Assembly: GCF_014698935.1 (NCBI RefSeq)
Contig: NZ_JACVMN010000001.1
Span: 1,178,001-1,242,000 of the forward strand
DNA: 64,000 nt
Direction of reading: 5' to 3'
Source of the DNA: Flagellimonas sp. S3867
GTDB lineage: Bacteria; Bacteroidota; Bacteroidia; Flavobacteriales; Flavobacteriaceae
In this document: in pieces, positions 1-7,435 of the stretch
How the letters are laid out: each line of letters starts with the position of its first letter
Position numbering within the stretch: position 1 is the stretch's first letter
Position numbers and translations under genes: made by a program
The notes under the pieces: model-generated
What the model was told of the DNA's origin: nothing
The model's input: only the letters and a program-made list of their open reading frames with translations
Database searches by the model: none

Positions 1-132
1 CTCAGCTCCTTTAAAAAGACCTTCGGTAATGGTTTCATTCCATTCTGAAACAACAATCCCAAACCGAAGTGACTTCGCATTTGGGATTGTGGTCTTATCA
101 TAGGCCGATAAGTTTTTGTTCTCCGTGGCCAT
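1..132 (-). CDS. ribH: 6,7-dimethyl-8-ribityllumazine synthase, N-terminal part
   Basis: Only the first 44 codons are in the window; the gene runs off the left edge. The visible N-terminus contains RFGIVVSEWNETIT, the conserved first strand and adjoining loop of lumazine synthase, where the FxIVxSxWN pattern helps form the substrate site. The family joins the ribityl-aminopyrimidine to 3,4-dihydroxy-2-butanone 4-phosphate in the penultimate step of riboflavin synthesis, in the cytoplasm as large icosahedral or pentameric assemblies. The ATG lies 2 bp beyond the stop of the upstream TPR gene, so the two are almost certainly co-transcribed. Assignment rests on a short N-terminus but the motif is distinctive. 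Confidence 0.85.
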   Translation of the reverse strand, partial: MATENKNLSAYDKTTIPNAKSLRFGIVVSEWNETITEGLFKGAE

Positions 133-134
133 TT

Positions 135-896
135 TTAGTTTTTTGTCAACCCGATAAGCGCATCGATACCGTTGGCTTCCTGGGAAGATGAAAACTCATC
201 TTTAATTCTTTTAAAAAAACCCATTGCCTTGTCCTTTTGACCTAAATCAATGGCAATGATGCCAGCTTTATATAAAAATCTTGGTGTTGTAAATTCGTTT
301 GCACTATGGGCAATTGCCTTTTCGTAATACTCCAATGCCTCTTCAGGTTGATTCAATTGTGAAAAAGCGTCTCCGATTCCACCTTTGGCCATAGCTCCTA
401 AAACGGCATCATCTGATGAAAAACCTTCCAAATGGGAAATAGCATTATCATATTGTTGCAGGTTCAAATAGGTCATTCCCGCAGAATACTGCGCCAAGTT
501 TGCAGCTTTGGTACCGCTATACTCTTCAATAATATCTAAAAAACCATATTTTCCTTCTGCTCCATTAAGCGCCAAAGTAAACAATGAATCTTTTGCAGCC
601 TCATTGGTCAATGCTTGGTCAAAATATTGTTGCGGATAAAAAAGTTCGTTGGCTGCAGATGCTTCTTTTGGTTTTTGAATGAACTCATTGTATCCCAAGT
701 AACCTAAAACACCCAAGGCTATTGCACCAATGACACCCAAAATATAATTTTGGTTTCGTTGAACCCAGGCTTCTGTTTTGGAAGCGCTTTCATCCAAAGT
801 ATTGAATACTTCTGCCGTTGTACTGTTCTGTTCATCCAGTTGGGCTTCCTCAACCTTATTTTTTGGCTTAAAGCCACGCTTCTTGTATGTTGCCAT
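135..896 (-). CDS. Membrane-anchored tetratricopeptide repeat protein
   Basis: The protein has 253 residues when started at the ATG at 896; upstream in-frame codons would place the start beyond the promoter box. It has a charged cytoplasmic N-terminus (residues 1-50, MATYKKRGFK...), one membrane helix at about 51-67 rich in Gly/Ala/Leu, and then TPR-like helices (LQQYDNAISHLEGF, QPEEALEYYEKAIAHS) to the C-terminus. The arrangement resembles YfgM/BamD-like scaffold proteins with a periplasmic TPR domain, but its partner is not evident. It forms an operon with ribH downstream (2 bp gap) and diverges from recF. A TANNTTTG box on this strand (917-924) ends 20 nt before the start. Confidence 0.85.
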   Translation of the reverse strand: MATYKKRGFKPKNKVEEAQLDEQNSTTAEVFNTLDESASKTEAWVQRNQNYILGVIGAIALGVLGYLGYNEFIQKPKEASAANELFYPQQYFDQALTNEAAKDSLFTLALNGAEGKYGFLDIIEEYSGTKAANLAQYSAGMTYLNLQQYDNAISHLEGFSSDDAVLGAMAKGGIGDAFSQLNQPEEALEYYEKAIAHSANEFTTPRFLYKAGIIAIDLGQKDKAMGFFKRIKDEFSSSQEANGIDALIGLTKN

Positions 897-916
897 CCTT
901 GATTTTATTAATCGGG

Positions 917-924
917 CAAAAATA
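917..924 (-). promoter_or_regulatory. -7 promoter box for the TPR/ribH operon
   Basis: On the minus strand this reads TATTTTTG, an exact match to the Bacteroidota TANNTTTG -7 element. A TTTTGG that could act as the -33 element lies about 16 nt further upstream. The box ends 20 nt before the ATG at 896, leaving a short leader. Confidence 0.65.
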
Positions 925-960
925 AAGTTTTTATCCAAAACCAAAAGGTAATTTATTCGT

Positions 961-968
961 TATTTTTG
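961..968 (+). promoter_or_regulatory. -7 promoter box for recF
   Basis: TATTTTTG matches TANNTTTG exactly and lies 53 nt before the recF ATG. No clear TTG -33 element is visible at the usual spacing, so strength is uncertain. Together with 917-924 it makes the intergenic region a divergent promoter pair. Confidence 0.5.
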
Positions 969-1021
969 GATTCTTTAACTGGCTCCAAAGCCAATTGGAA
1001 CGGCATTCTTCTTTAGATTTT

Positions 1022-2101
1022 ATGTTTTTAAAACACTTATCCTTAGTTAATTACAAAAATTTTGATTCCAAAACCTTGGATTTCGACCCTGTAATCAACT
1101 GTTTGGTCGGCGATAATGGGGTAGGAAAAACAAACATCCTGGACTCGATTTACCATCTTTCCTTCGGAAAAAGCTATTTCAATCCGGTGTCTACCCAAAA
1201 TATTAAACACAACACCGACTTTTTTGTAATTGAGGGTGAATTTGAGAAGGACGCACGTACCGAAAAAATAATCTGCAGCTTTAAAAGAGGGTTAAAGAAA
1301 GTAATCAAGCGAAATGGAAAAGCTTATGAAAAGTTTTCGGAACACATTGGCTTTTTACCTTTGGTAATAATTTCACCGTCGGACAGAGATTTGATCATTG
1401 AGGGAAGTGATACCCGCCGAAAATTTATGGATGGGGTCATCTCACAGTCGGACAAGGAATATCTTCAAACCCTGATCAAGTATAATAAAGTTTTGGTTCA
1501 GCGAAATTCCTTGCTGAAGTATTTTGTGGCCAACCATACGTTTGATTCAGATACTTTAGCAATTTACAATGAACAACTGCATCTTTTGGGGACAGCAATC
1601 CACAAAAAAAGAGTGGATTTTATCTCAACTTTCATTCCAATATTCCAAGAGCAGTATGCCCATATTTCAGAAAAAGATGAGCAGATTATGTTATCGTACG
1701 AAAGCCAGCTGTCAACAAAAAGCTTAATGGAACTTTTAGCGGGTGCTATAGAAAAAGATAGAGCCCTACAGTACACCAGTGTTGGCATTCATAAGGATGA
1801 CCTTAACTTTACTATTGCTGGCCATCCTATTAAGAAATTTGGAAGTCAAGGGCAGCAAAAATCTTTTTTGATAGCGCTAAAACTGGCCCAGTTCCACTTT
1901 ATAAAAGAGCAGGCCAAGACTACACCAATATTGCTGCTCGATGATATTTTTGACAAGTTGGATGAAAATCGGGTATCGCAAATCGTAGGTTTGGTGGACA
2001 ACGACAATTTTGGTCAAATTTTTATAAGTGACACCCATGCCGAACGCACCGAAAATGTAGTTAAAAATATACGACAGAGCTATAAAATCTTTACCTTGTA
2101 A
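1022..2101 (+). CDS. recF: DNA replication/repair protein RecF
   Basis: The protein has 359 residues, normal for RecF, when started at the ATG at 1022 ([14 protein letters not shown], the canonical RecF start). It shows a Walker A motif GDNGVGKT at about 30-37, an ABC signature ([17 protein letters not shown]) near 274-290 and a Walker B/D-loop ([13 protein letters not shown]) near 300-312. RecF is an SMC-like ATPase that binds gapped DNA and, with RecO and RecR, loads RecA. It diverges from the TPR/ribH operon and leads a recF-lipoprotein-DUF721 cluster with 1-bp gap or overlap spacing. The recF/DUF721 pairing is common in bacteria and supports the call. Confidence 0.96.
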   Translation: MFLKHLSLVNYKNFDSKTLDFDPVINCLVGDNGVGKTNILDSIYHLSFGKSYFNPVSTQNIKHNTDFFVIEGEFEKDARTEKIICSFKRGLKKVIKRNGKAYEKFSEHIGFLPLVIISPSDRDLIIEGSDTRRKFMDGVISQSDKEYLQTLIKYNKVLVQRNSLLKYFVANHTFDSDTLAIYNEQLHLLGTAIHKKRVDFISTFIPIFQEQYAHISEKDEQIMLSYESQLSTKSLMELLAGAIEKDRALQYTSVGIHKDDLNFTIAGHPIKKFGSQGQQKSFLIALKLAQFHFIKEQAKTTPILLLDDIFDKLDENRVSQIVGLVDNDNFGQIFISDTHAERTENVVKNIRQSYKIFTL

Positions 2102-2102
2102 C

Positions 2103-2525
2103 ATGAAGAAAATCTTGATTTTCGGGATTTTATTATGCCTATTTTCCTGTGAAAAAAAGGAAGTCTCCAAGGAAGATTTGCCGTACTTGAACGGTTATTG
2201 GGAAATTTCAGAAGTTTCTTTTCCTGATGGCACCAAAAAGAATTACACTGTAAATCCTACCATCGATTTTATTCATTTGGAGAACAACCATGGTTTTCGA
2301 AAGAAGATGCAGCCCAAATTCGATGGCAGTTATAAAACTTCGAAAAAACAAGAATCTTTTAAGGTTGTGGAAGCACAGCAGACATTTATTCTTCGTTATG
2401 AAAACAATTTAAGCGAGTGGGAAGAAAAATTGATTCGATTGGATTCAACCTCCTTTGCGGTACAGAATAATGAAGGTGTTTTATATGCCTACAAACGATT
2501 TCATCCTATTGTAATTCCAAAATAA
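2103..2525 (+). CDS. Small lipoprotein of unknown function
   Basis: The protein has 140 residues. It begins with a lipoprotein signal (MKKILIFGILLCLFSC), the Cys of the LFSC lipobox being the lipidation site at about residue 16, followed by a charged linker. The mature part looks lipocalin-like: it opens with an LNGYWEISEVSFPDG segment typical of small beta-barrel lipoproteins in flavobacteria. It starts one base after the recF stop and its stop codon overlaps the DUF721 start by one base, so it is translated in an operon. No specific function can be assigned. Confidence 0.85.
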   Translation: MKKILIFGILLCLFSCEKKEVSKEDLPYLNGYWEISEVSFPDGTKKNYTVNPTIDFIHLENNHGFRKKMQPKFDGSYKTSKKQESFKVVEAQQTFILRYENNLSEWEEKLIRLDSTSFAVQNNEGVLYAYKRFHPIVIPK

Positions 2526-2821
2526 TGGCCAAAAGACGAAATTCCCATCTTCCCTTAAACGAAGCTTTGAATGAGTTCATCAAAGAGAACAAGCTTCAAA
2601 AGGGTATGGACAAGGTAGACGCCAGAGCTGCATGGGAAAAGCTTATGGGCAATGGGGTAAATAATTATACAACTTCGGTGGAACTCAAAAATGAAACACT
2701 TTACGTATCCCTTTCGTCTTCAGTGCTACGCGAAGAGTTGAGTCTGGGTAAATCCAAAATAATTGCCATGCTCAATGAAGAGCTTAAAAAAGAACTGATT
2801 AAAAAATTAGTATTACGATAA
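2525..2821 (+). CDS. DUF721 (DciA-like) protein
   Basis: The protein has 98 residues and matches the DUF721 family by length, by the N-terminal helix (PLNEALNEFIKENKLQKG), by the AWEKLMG segment and by the EELSLGKSKI segment before the C-terminus. In many bacteria DUF721 proteins are DciA, which helps load the replicative helicase DnaB. This DciA role is known for other phyla and inferred here. The location directly after recF fits a replication role. The ATG overlaps the TAA of the lipoprotein gene by one base. Confidence 0.85.
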   Translation: MAKRRNSHLPLNEALNEFIKENKLQKGMDKVDARAAWEKLMGNGVNNYTTSVELKNETLYVSLSSSVLREELSLGKSKIIAMLNEELKKELIKKLVLR

Positions 2822-2844
2822 ACCATCCACAACCTCATAATGGG

Positions 2845-3351
2845 ATGAAAATAGTAGCAGAAACCGAAAGATTGCTGATTGTAGAAGCAGAACTGGAAGA
2901 TTCAAAATTCTTCATGGAACTTCTGAACAGCCCAAATTGGCTGGAATTTATCGGCGACAGAGGAGTCAAGACCAAAAAACAAGCCGAGAATTATATTAAA
3001 TCAAGCTTGATTTCCTCTTATAAGAATAACGGATATGGTCTTTTTAAAATGTGTTTACGGCAATCTTTGGACCCTATCGGTATTTGTGGTTTTGTAAAAC
3101 GGGATTATCTGAACCATCCTGACATTGGGTTTGCCATACTTCCCCAATTTGAAGGAAAAGGATTTGTTTATGAAGCTTGCACAACCCTTTTGAGTTATGG
3201 AAAGGAAATACTAAAATTGAGTCCGATTTTAGCGATTACCACGGTTGAAAACATCAAATCCCAACGGCTTCTAACCAAAATAGGTCTGAACAATTCTGGA
3301 ACCATTAAACCAAAAACGGATAAGGAGGAATACCTACTTTTTTCAACCTAA
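2845..3351 (+). CDS. GNAT-family N-acetyltransferase (RimJ/RimL type)
   Basis: The protein has 168 residues. It begins ETERLLIVEAELED, the usual first strand of RimJ/RimL-type acetyltransferases. It continues with the IGICGFVKRDYLNHPDIGFAI beta-hairpin region, and FEGKGFVYEA corresponds to the pyrophosphate-binding motif A (Q/RxxGxG/A). The family transfers acetyl from acetyl-CoA to amines such as protein N-termini or small molecules; the substrate cannot be told. It starts 23 bp after the DUF721 gene and may be the last gene of that operon. It is convergent with the next acetyltransferase. Confidence 0.88.
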   Translation: MKIVAETERLLIVEAELEDSKFFMELLNSPNWLEFIGDRGVKTKKQAENYIKSSLISSYKNNGYGLFKMCLRQSLDPIGICGFVKRDYLNHPDIGFAILPQFEGKGFVYEACTTLLSYGKEILKLSPILAITTVENIKSQRLLTKIGLNNSGTIKPKTDKEEYLLFST

Positions 3352-3410
3352 AAAGGCCATTCGCAAAGGATAACCTTTTCCCATAAGTTTAAAAATTGGA
3401 TTATGGACTT

Positions 3411-3938
3411 TTACAGTGATTTTACATAGTAATCAAAACAACTTGGGGTAATAAGGTCAGGGGCTTTAGCAGGGTCCACTTCATTAAAATCTTGGGAATG
3501 TGCGTATTTATAACCCATCCGTTGGTACCATGAACTGATTCTGGTTTTGAATCCTATTTCTCCGTTCTTAGGTTTTAAAATTGCAATTTGAATACTATTT
3601 ATCCCGTTTTCGGTCGCTATTTTCTCCACAGCACTTACTAAAGCACGACCAATCCCCATTCCACTTTTCCCAAAATCGGCACATAACAATCCAAATCCGT
3701 AAGTGCCAGGAGTTTGTTCATAGTAATGAATTCCGCCAACAACTTGTCCATCACAATAGGCTACCAGAATTTCACCCTTCTCAATTAATTTATTGTAGCT
3801 GTCGAACGAAATCCGTGCATAATTTTCACCCCAAATCTCTTTTTCGGTTTCGCCATAGGCGATTGTCAAAATTTGATAGAGCCTTTTACGATCTTTCAAG
3901 GCTAGATTTTTAGACTTTGAGGAAACCACATCGATCAT
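3411..3938 (-). CDS. GNAT-family N-acetyltransferase
   Basis: The protein has 175 residues. Visible GNAT features are the strand VAYCDGQVVGGIHYYE, the acetyl-CoA loop region KSGMGIGRALVSAVEKIA (GxGxA type), and a C-terminal SSWYQRMGYKYA segment where aromatic residues close the acetyl-CoA pocket. The substrate is unknown. The gene is unrelated in sequence to the acetyltransferase at 2845-3351. A TANNTTTG box lies only 4 nt upstream of the ATG (3943-3950), predicting a leaderless transcript. It is separated from ndk by a strong terminator and so is its own unit. Confidence 0.86.
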   Translation of the reverse strand: MIDVVSSKSKNLALKDRKRLYQILTIAYGETEKEIWGENYARISFDSYNKLIEKGEILVAYCDGQVVGGIHYYEQTPGTYGFGLLCADFGKSGMGIGRALVSAVEKIATENGINSIQIAILKPKNGEIGFKTRISSWYQRMGYKYAHSQDFNEVDPAKAPDLITPSCFDYYVKSL

Positions 3939-3942
3939 GGTG

Positions 3943-3950
3943 CAAAGTTA
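3943..3950 (-). promoter_or_regulatory. -7 promoter box, leaderless configuration
   Basis: On the minus strand the box reads TAACTTTG (TANNTTTG). Only four bases separate it from the ATG at 3938, so transcription would start at or next to the A of the start codon. No ribosome-binding site can fit. Confidence 0.6.
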
Positions 3951-3986
3951 ATGAAGAACCAGGGTGTTGTTGAATTTAGATTATAC

Positions 3987-4016
3987 AAAAAAAGCCGCCC
4001 GGTTGGGCGGCTTTTA
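3987..4016 (-). terminator. Rho-independent terminator of ndk
   Basis: GC-rich hairpin: AAAAGCCGCCC pairs with GGGCGGCTTTT around a GGTT loop (plus-strand view), followed on the minus strand by a seven-base T run. It lies directly after the ndk stop on the minus strand and separates ndk from the acetyltransferase. Confidence 0.9.
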
Positions 4017-4034
4017 ATTTTATTAGGTCTTTTA

Positions 4035-4454
4035 TTAAAATACTTCCCTTCCTGAAAAATGGAAAGCGCCTTCAATAGCAGCATTTTCATCACTATCGGA
4101 ACCATGCACAGCATTTTCTCCAATACTGGTAGCGTATAATTTGCGAATAGTGCCTTCTGCAGCTTCTGCTGGGTTTGTTGCCCCAATCAACGCACGAAAA
4201 TCATCAACAGCATTGTCTTTTTCCAAGATGGCTGCTACAATAGGACCTCTGGTCATGAAATCGACCAATTCCCCAAAGAAGGGACGTTCTTTATGAATAG
4301 CGTAGAATTCCCTAGCACCCCTCTTGCTCAATTGGGTATACTTCATCGCCACAATTTTGAATCCTGCAGCAGTTATTTTTTCTAGAATCGCACCAATATG
4401 ACCATTTTCAACAGCATCTGGCTTGATCATGGTAAATGTTCTATTTCCAGTCAT
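4035..4454 (-). CDS. ndk: Nucleoside diphosphate kinase
   Basis: The protein has 139 residues, the normal NDK length, using the ATG at 4454 ([15 protein letters not shown]). Longer in-frame starts would overlap the promoter box. The catalytic phospho-histidine is H117 in the NAVHGSDS motif, and K11 in the MIKPDAV motif contacts phosphate. The enzyme moves the gamma phosphate from ATP to other NDPs through phosphohistidine, balancing NTP and dNTP pools in the cytoplasm. It is monocistronic: a -7 box lies at 4472-4479 and a strong terminator follows. Confidence 0.97.
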   Translation of the reverse strand: MTGNRTFTMIKPDAVENGHIGAILEKITAAGFKIVAMKYTQLSKRGAREFYAIHKERPFFGELVDFMTRGPIVAAILEKDNAVDDFRALIGATNPAEAAEGTIRKLYATSIGENAVHGSDSDENAAIEGAFHFSGREVF

Positions 4455-4471
4455 TTTTTTAAAATTTTGCG

Positions 4472-4479
4472 CAAACTTA
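4472..4479 (-). promoter_or_regulatory. -7 promoter box for ndk
   Basis: On the minus strand the box reads TAAGTTTG (TANNTTTG), 17 nt before the ndk ATG, giving a leader of about 12 nt. Confidence 0.6.
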
Positions 4480-4597
4480 CGCTTTTTCACCCAACGAGCA
4501 AGATTCGCACAATAAGCTTACATTAATTCTTTACTAATTTTTAAAACCGGTCTACCCTAAAAGGCACTTAAAGAGTTATGCCTTTCTGATATTATTG

Positions 4598-4605
4598 TAT
4601 CTTTG
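4598..4605 (+). promoter_or_regulatory. -7 promoter box, leaderless configuration
   Basis: TATCTTTG matches TANNTTTG; five bases separate it from the ATG at 4611. A transcript from this box would begin at about the start codon. Confidence 0.6.
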
Positions 4606-4610
4606 CCCGC

Positions 4611-5627
4611 ATGAATTTAGAGGATATTACGACGGTAAAGTCGATTCTTTCCCAACCCCAAAAGATCGTGATCATACCCCATAAAAACCCTGATGGTGAT
4701 GCCATTGGTTCTTGTCTGGGATTATATGCCTTTCTTAAATCCCTCAATCAAGAGGTAGTGGTGATTGCGCCAAATGACTATCCAAAGTTTTTGAAATGGA
4801 TGCCAAAAAATGAAACGATCTTAAATTTTGAAAGAGAAAATTCGCAGTCCAAAAAATGGCTAGAGGAAGCTACTGTGGTCTTTACTTTGGACTTCAACGA
4901 CCTTTCAAGAACAGGGCAACTGGAATCTTTCCTAAAGGAAAAGGAAGCCGATTTTATCATGATCGACCATCATCAGCAGCCAAAGGATTACGCCAAGGTC
5001 ACCTATTCTGATGTGAACATGAGCTCTACCTGCGAAATGGTGTACAACTTCATAGAATATCTTGGAGGACTGGATAAGATTGATGAAGAAATTGCAACCA
5101 ATCTTTACACCGGTATTATGACCGATACCGGCTCCTTTAAATATCGCTCAACATCTAGCCGAACCCATAAAGTGGTCGCCAATTTGATAGATTGTGGGGC
5201 CAACAATATGGAAATCCATAGACAGGTTTTTGACACCAATTCCCCTTCTCGATTGCATCTCTTAGGAGTTGCCTTGAGCAATATGGTAATCTTATCTGAG
5301 TACAGCACGGCATATATTACCCTTACCCAGGATGAATTGGATGCTCACGATTTTAAAAAAGGAGATACCGAAGGTTTTGTCAATTATGGTCTAACCCTGG
5401 AGGATATTATTTTCGCTGTAATCTTTATTGAAAATAAGGAAGAGGGCATCATCAAGATTTCGTTCCGTTCTATCGGTGACTTTTCTGTAAACGAATTTGC
5501 CAGGGAACATTTTAATGGCGGTGGGCATGATAATGCTGCAGGGGGTCGAAGCGATGAAAATATGGATGTCACTATCCAGAAATTTAACACAATCCTTAAA
5601 TCCTATAAATCGCAATTGAATCCATGA
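4611..5627 (+). CDS. nrnA: DHH/DHHA1 phosphoesterase (NrnA-like oligoribonuclease)
   Basis: The protein has 338 residues. The N-terminal DHH domain has HKNPDGDAIGS (metal-binding HxxxDxD region) and the family motif in MIDHHQQP; the C-terminal DHHA1 domain ends with the substrate-binding glycine motif FNGGGHDNAAGG. NrnA enzymes degrade nano-RNAs and can hydrolyse pAp or pGpG, completing RNA and cyclic dinucleotide turnover in the cytoplasm. The exact substrate here is inferred from the family. Its TGA overlaps the gldI ATG (ATGA), so it leads a three-gene operon with two peptidyl-prolyl isomerases. The start is supported by the -7 box five bases upstream, which predicts leaderless mRNA. Confidence 0.9.
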   Translation: MNLEDITTVKSILSQPQKIVIIPHKNPDGDAIGSCLGLYAFLKSLNQEVVVIAPNDYPKFLKWMPKNETILNFERENSQSKKWLEEATVVFTLDFNDLSRTGQLESFLKEKEADFIMIDHHQQPKDYAKVTYSDVNMSSTCEMVYNFIEYLGGLDKIDEEIATNLYTGIMTDTGSFKYRSTSSRTHKVVANLIDCGANNMEIHRQVFDTNSPSRLHLLGVALSNMVILSEYSTAYITLTQDELDAHDFKKGDTEGFVNYGLTLEDIIFAVIFIENKEEGIIKISFRSIGDFSVNEFAREHFNGGGHDNAAGGRSDENMDVTIQKFNTILKSYKSQLNP

Positions 5628-6181
5628 GAGTCCTCACATTTCTTACTTTGATTTTTATTTTGATCGGTTGCGATGGTCCTGAACCGCGAAGACCGGTGGA
5701 AGTAAAATCTGGTAGCTTTTTCAAAGAATCTGTAGAGCGGAATAAAGCGCTGTTGGCCAAAGAAGAAAAATTGATTCAACAAATCATTGCCCAAGACACC
5801 GCACATTCTTATATCTCAAGTCCAAGTGGGTTTTGGTATTATTTTGAAAACAAAAATGAGGCATCAGCATATTTACCAAAAACCGATGATCAAATTTTGT
5901 TTTCCTATAATCTGCTTACTATGGGCAATGACACCCTATATTCCGCAAAAGAAATAGGGCCCACTTCCTACGTTGTAGACAAGGAACAATTGTTTCCAGG
6001 ATTGCAAAATGCCTTAAAATTGCTCAAAATCAATGAGCGGGCGACCTTTTTGTTCCCTTCGCTACAAGCATATGGCTACCATGGCGATGGAGGCAAAATT
6101 GGCCCGAGAACACCAATAAAATCAACAATCGAATTACATACAATCATTATAAATCAAGATAGCTTAAATCTTAAACCATGA
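5624..6181 (+). CDS. gldI: Gliding motility-associated peptidyl-prolyl isomerase GldI
   Basis: The lipoprotein has 185 residues with signal MRVLTFLTLIFILIGC and a lipobox Cys at about 16. A helical region follows (SVERNKALLAKEEKLIQQII) and then an FKBP-type isomerase domain (about 60-180, including VVDKEQLFPGLQNALKLL and FLFPSLQAYGYHGDG). In Flavobacterium johnsoniae GldI is an FKBP lipoprotein needed for gliding and is thought to fold gliding or type IX secretion components in the periplasm. It overlaps nrnA upstream and the cyclophilin-FKBP gene downstream by 4 bp each (ATGA), so translation is coupled. Confidence 0.9.
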   Translation: MRVLTFLTLIFILIGCDGPEPRRPVEVKSGSFFKESVERNKALLAKEEKLIQQIIAQDTAHSYISSPSGFWYYFENKNEASAYLPKTDDQILFSYNLLTMGNDTLYSAKEIGPTSYVVDKEQLFPGLQNALKLLKINERATFLFPSLQAYGYHGDGGKIGPRTPIKSTIELHTIIINQDSLNLKP

Positions 6182-7296
6182 ATACAATGAAACAATCACT
6201 TGTTTTAATCACTTTATTTTCAATCGTCCTTTTGGGATGCAAATCGAGCAAACATGCCGATTTAGGTGATGGAATCTTCGCTGATATCCAAACGACACAA
6301 GGAGACATCATCATTAAATTGGAACATGAAAAAACCCCTGTTACCGTTGCCAATTTTGTTTCACTGGCCGAAGGCAACAACCCCTACGTTGCAGATAGCG
6401 TAAAAGGTAAAAAATATTATGACGGTATTGTCTTTCATAGAATCATCAAGGATTTTATGATTCAGGGTGGTGATCCAATGGGTACCGGAAGAGGAAATCC
6501 TGGGTACAAATTCAAAGATGAATTTCATGATTCATTATCACATTCCAAAAAGGGAATTCTTTCTATGGCCAATTCCGGCCCTAAAACCAATGGAAGCCAA
6601 TTTTTTATCACGCATAAAGAAACTCCTTGGCTAGACGGCAGACATACTGTTTTTGGCGAAGTTGTAAATGGAATTGAGGTTGTGGACACCATTGCCAATG
6701 TAAAGACATTGCCAGGGGATAAACCGGAAGTGGATGTGGTCATGAACAAGGTGGAAATCGTTAGAAACGGAAAAGAAGCCCGAAAATTTGATGCCGTTCA
6801 GATCATGCAAGACTATTTCAAAGAGGAAGAGGCCGAAGTAGCTGCTTTCAAAAAAATGAAGGAAGATTTTGTTGCTGAGCTTGCCAGGCAAAAAGAAGAA
6901 GCCGAGGAAACCCCATCCGGACTTAAGATACTTACTATTGTCAAAGGTGATGGAGAAAAACCAAAAGTTGGTCAAAAAGTTTTGGTGAATTATGCCGGAT
7001 GGTTGCCTAGTGGGGATTTATTTGATACTACAGAATCCGGGATAGCCGAAAGATTTGGAAAACTGCAACAAATCACTCAAGGACATCGTGGGGATATGTC
7101 GCCATATCCAATGCTCTACAGCCCTGAAGCTAGATTGTATCCCGGTTTCAAGGAAGGACTTCTCACAATGAACGTAGGGGACAAACTTAGAATTTTTCTA
7201 CCTCCCCATTTGGGGTTAGGCCCTCAAGGTGGTGGTCCAATTCCTCCCAACTCAGATCTTATTTTTGATTTGGAAATAACTGGAATTCAAGAATAG
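6178..7296 (+). CDS. Two-domain peptidyl-prolyl isomerase lipoprotein (cyclophilin + FKBP)
   Basis: The protein has 372 residues. It has a lipoprotein signal (LVLITLFSIVLLGC) and a cyclophilin domain at about 35-195 with VFHRIIKDFMIQGGD, SMANSGPKTNGSQFFIT and LDGRHTVFGEV, which carry the usual catalytic Arg and substrate-pocket residues. A charged helix at about 205-245 joins it to an FKBP domain at about 250-372 (VLVNYAGWLPSGDLFDTT, YPGFKEGLLTMNVGDKLRIF). It is anchored in the periplasm or outer membrane and probably speeds proline isomerisation of envelope proteins. The fusion of both isomerase families is seen directly. It is the last gene of the nrnA-gldI operon and a terminator follows. 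Confidence 0.93.
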   Translation: MNTMKQSLVLITLFSIVLLGCKSSKHADLGDGIFADIQTTQGDIIIKLEHEKTPVTVANFVSLAEGNNPYVADSVKGKKYYDGIVFHRIIKDFMIQGGDPMGTGRGNPGYKFKDEFHDSLSHSKKGILSMANSGPKTNGSQFFITHKETPWLDGRHTVFGEVVNGIEVVDTIANVKTLPGDKPEVDVVMNKVEIVRNGKEARKFDAVQIMQDYFKEEEAEVAAFKKMKEDFVAELARQKEEAEETPSGLKILTIVKGDGEKPKVGQKVLVNYAGWLPSGDLFDTTESGIAERFGKLQQITQGHRGDMSPYPMLYSPEARLYPGFKEGLLTMNVGDKLRIFLPPHLGLGPQGGGPIPPNSDLIFDLEITGIQE

Positions 7297-7316
7297 TATA
7301 TCTAATATATAGGTTT

Positions 7317-7347
7317 AGAGCAGCACCTATGTGCTGCTCTTTCTTTT
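7317..7347 (+). terminator. Terminator of the nrnA-gldI-PPIase operon
   Basis: AGAGCAGCAC and GTGCTGCTCT form a perfect 10-bp stem around CTAT, followed by TTCTTTT. It lies 20 bp after the operon's last stop codon. Confidence 0.88.
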
Positions 7348-7435
7348 GCATAAAGCTTTGTTAAGATATTAACCTGTATTGGGAATCTAGGAATTAAGAA
7401 CTAGATTAGAAGCGTATAATACCCAGCTTGCTATT

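Noticed and set aside
3351..3380. A terminator after the acetyltransferase at 2845
   Set aside because: AAAAGG/CCTTTT is only a 6-bp AT-rich stem with a long loop, not convincing.
3581..3913. Open frame of about 110 codons antisense to the minus-strand acetyltransferase
   Set aside because: It lies wholly inside a well-supported gene, has no promoter box and codes for a low-complexity His/Ser/Arg-rich product.
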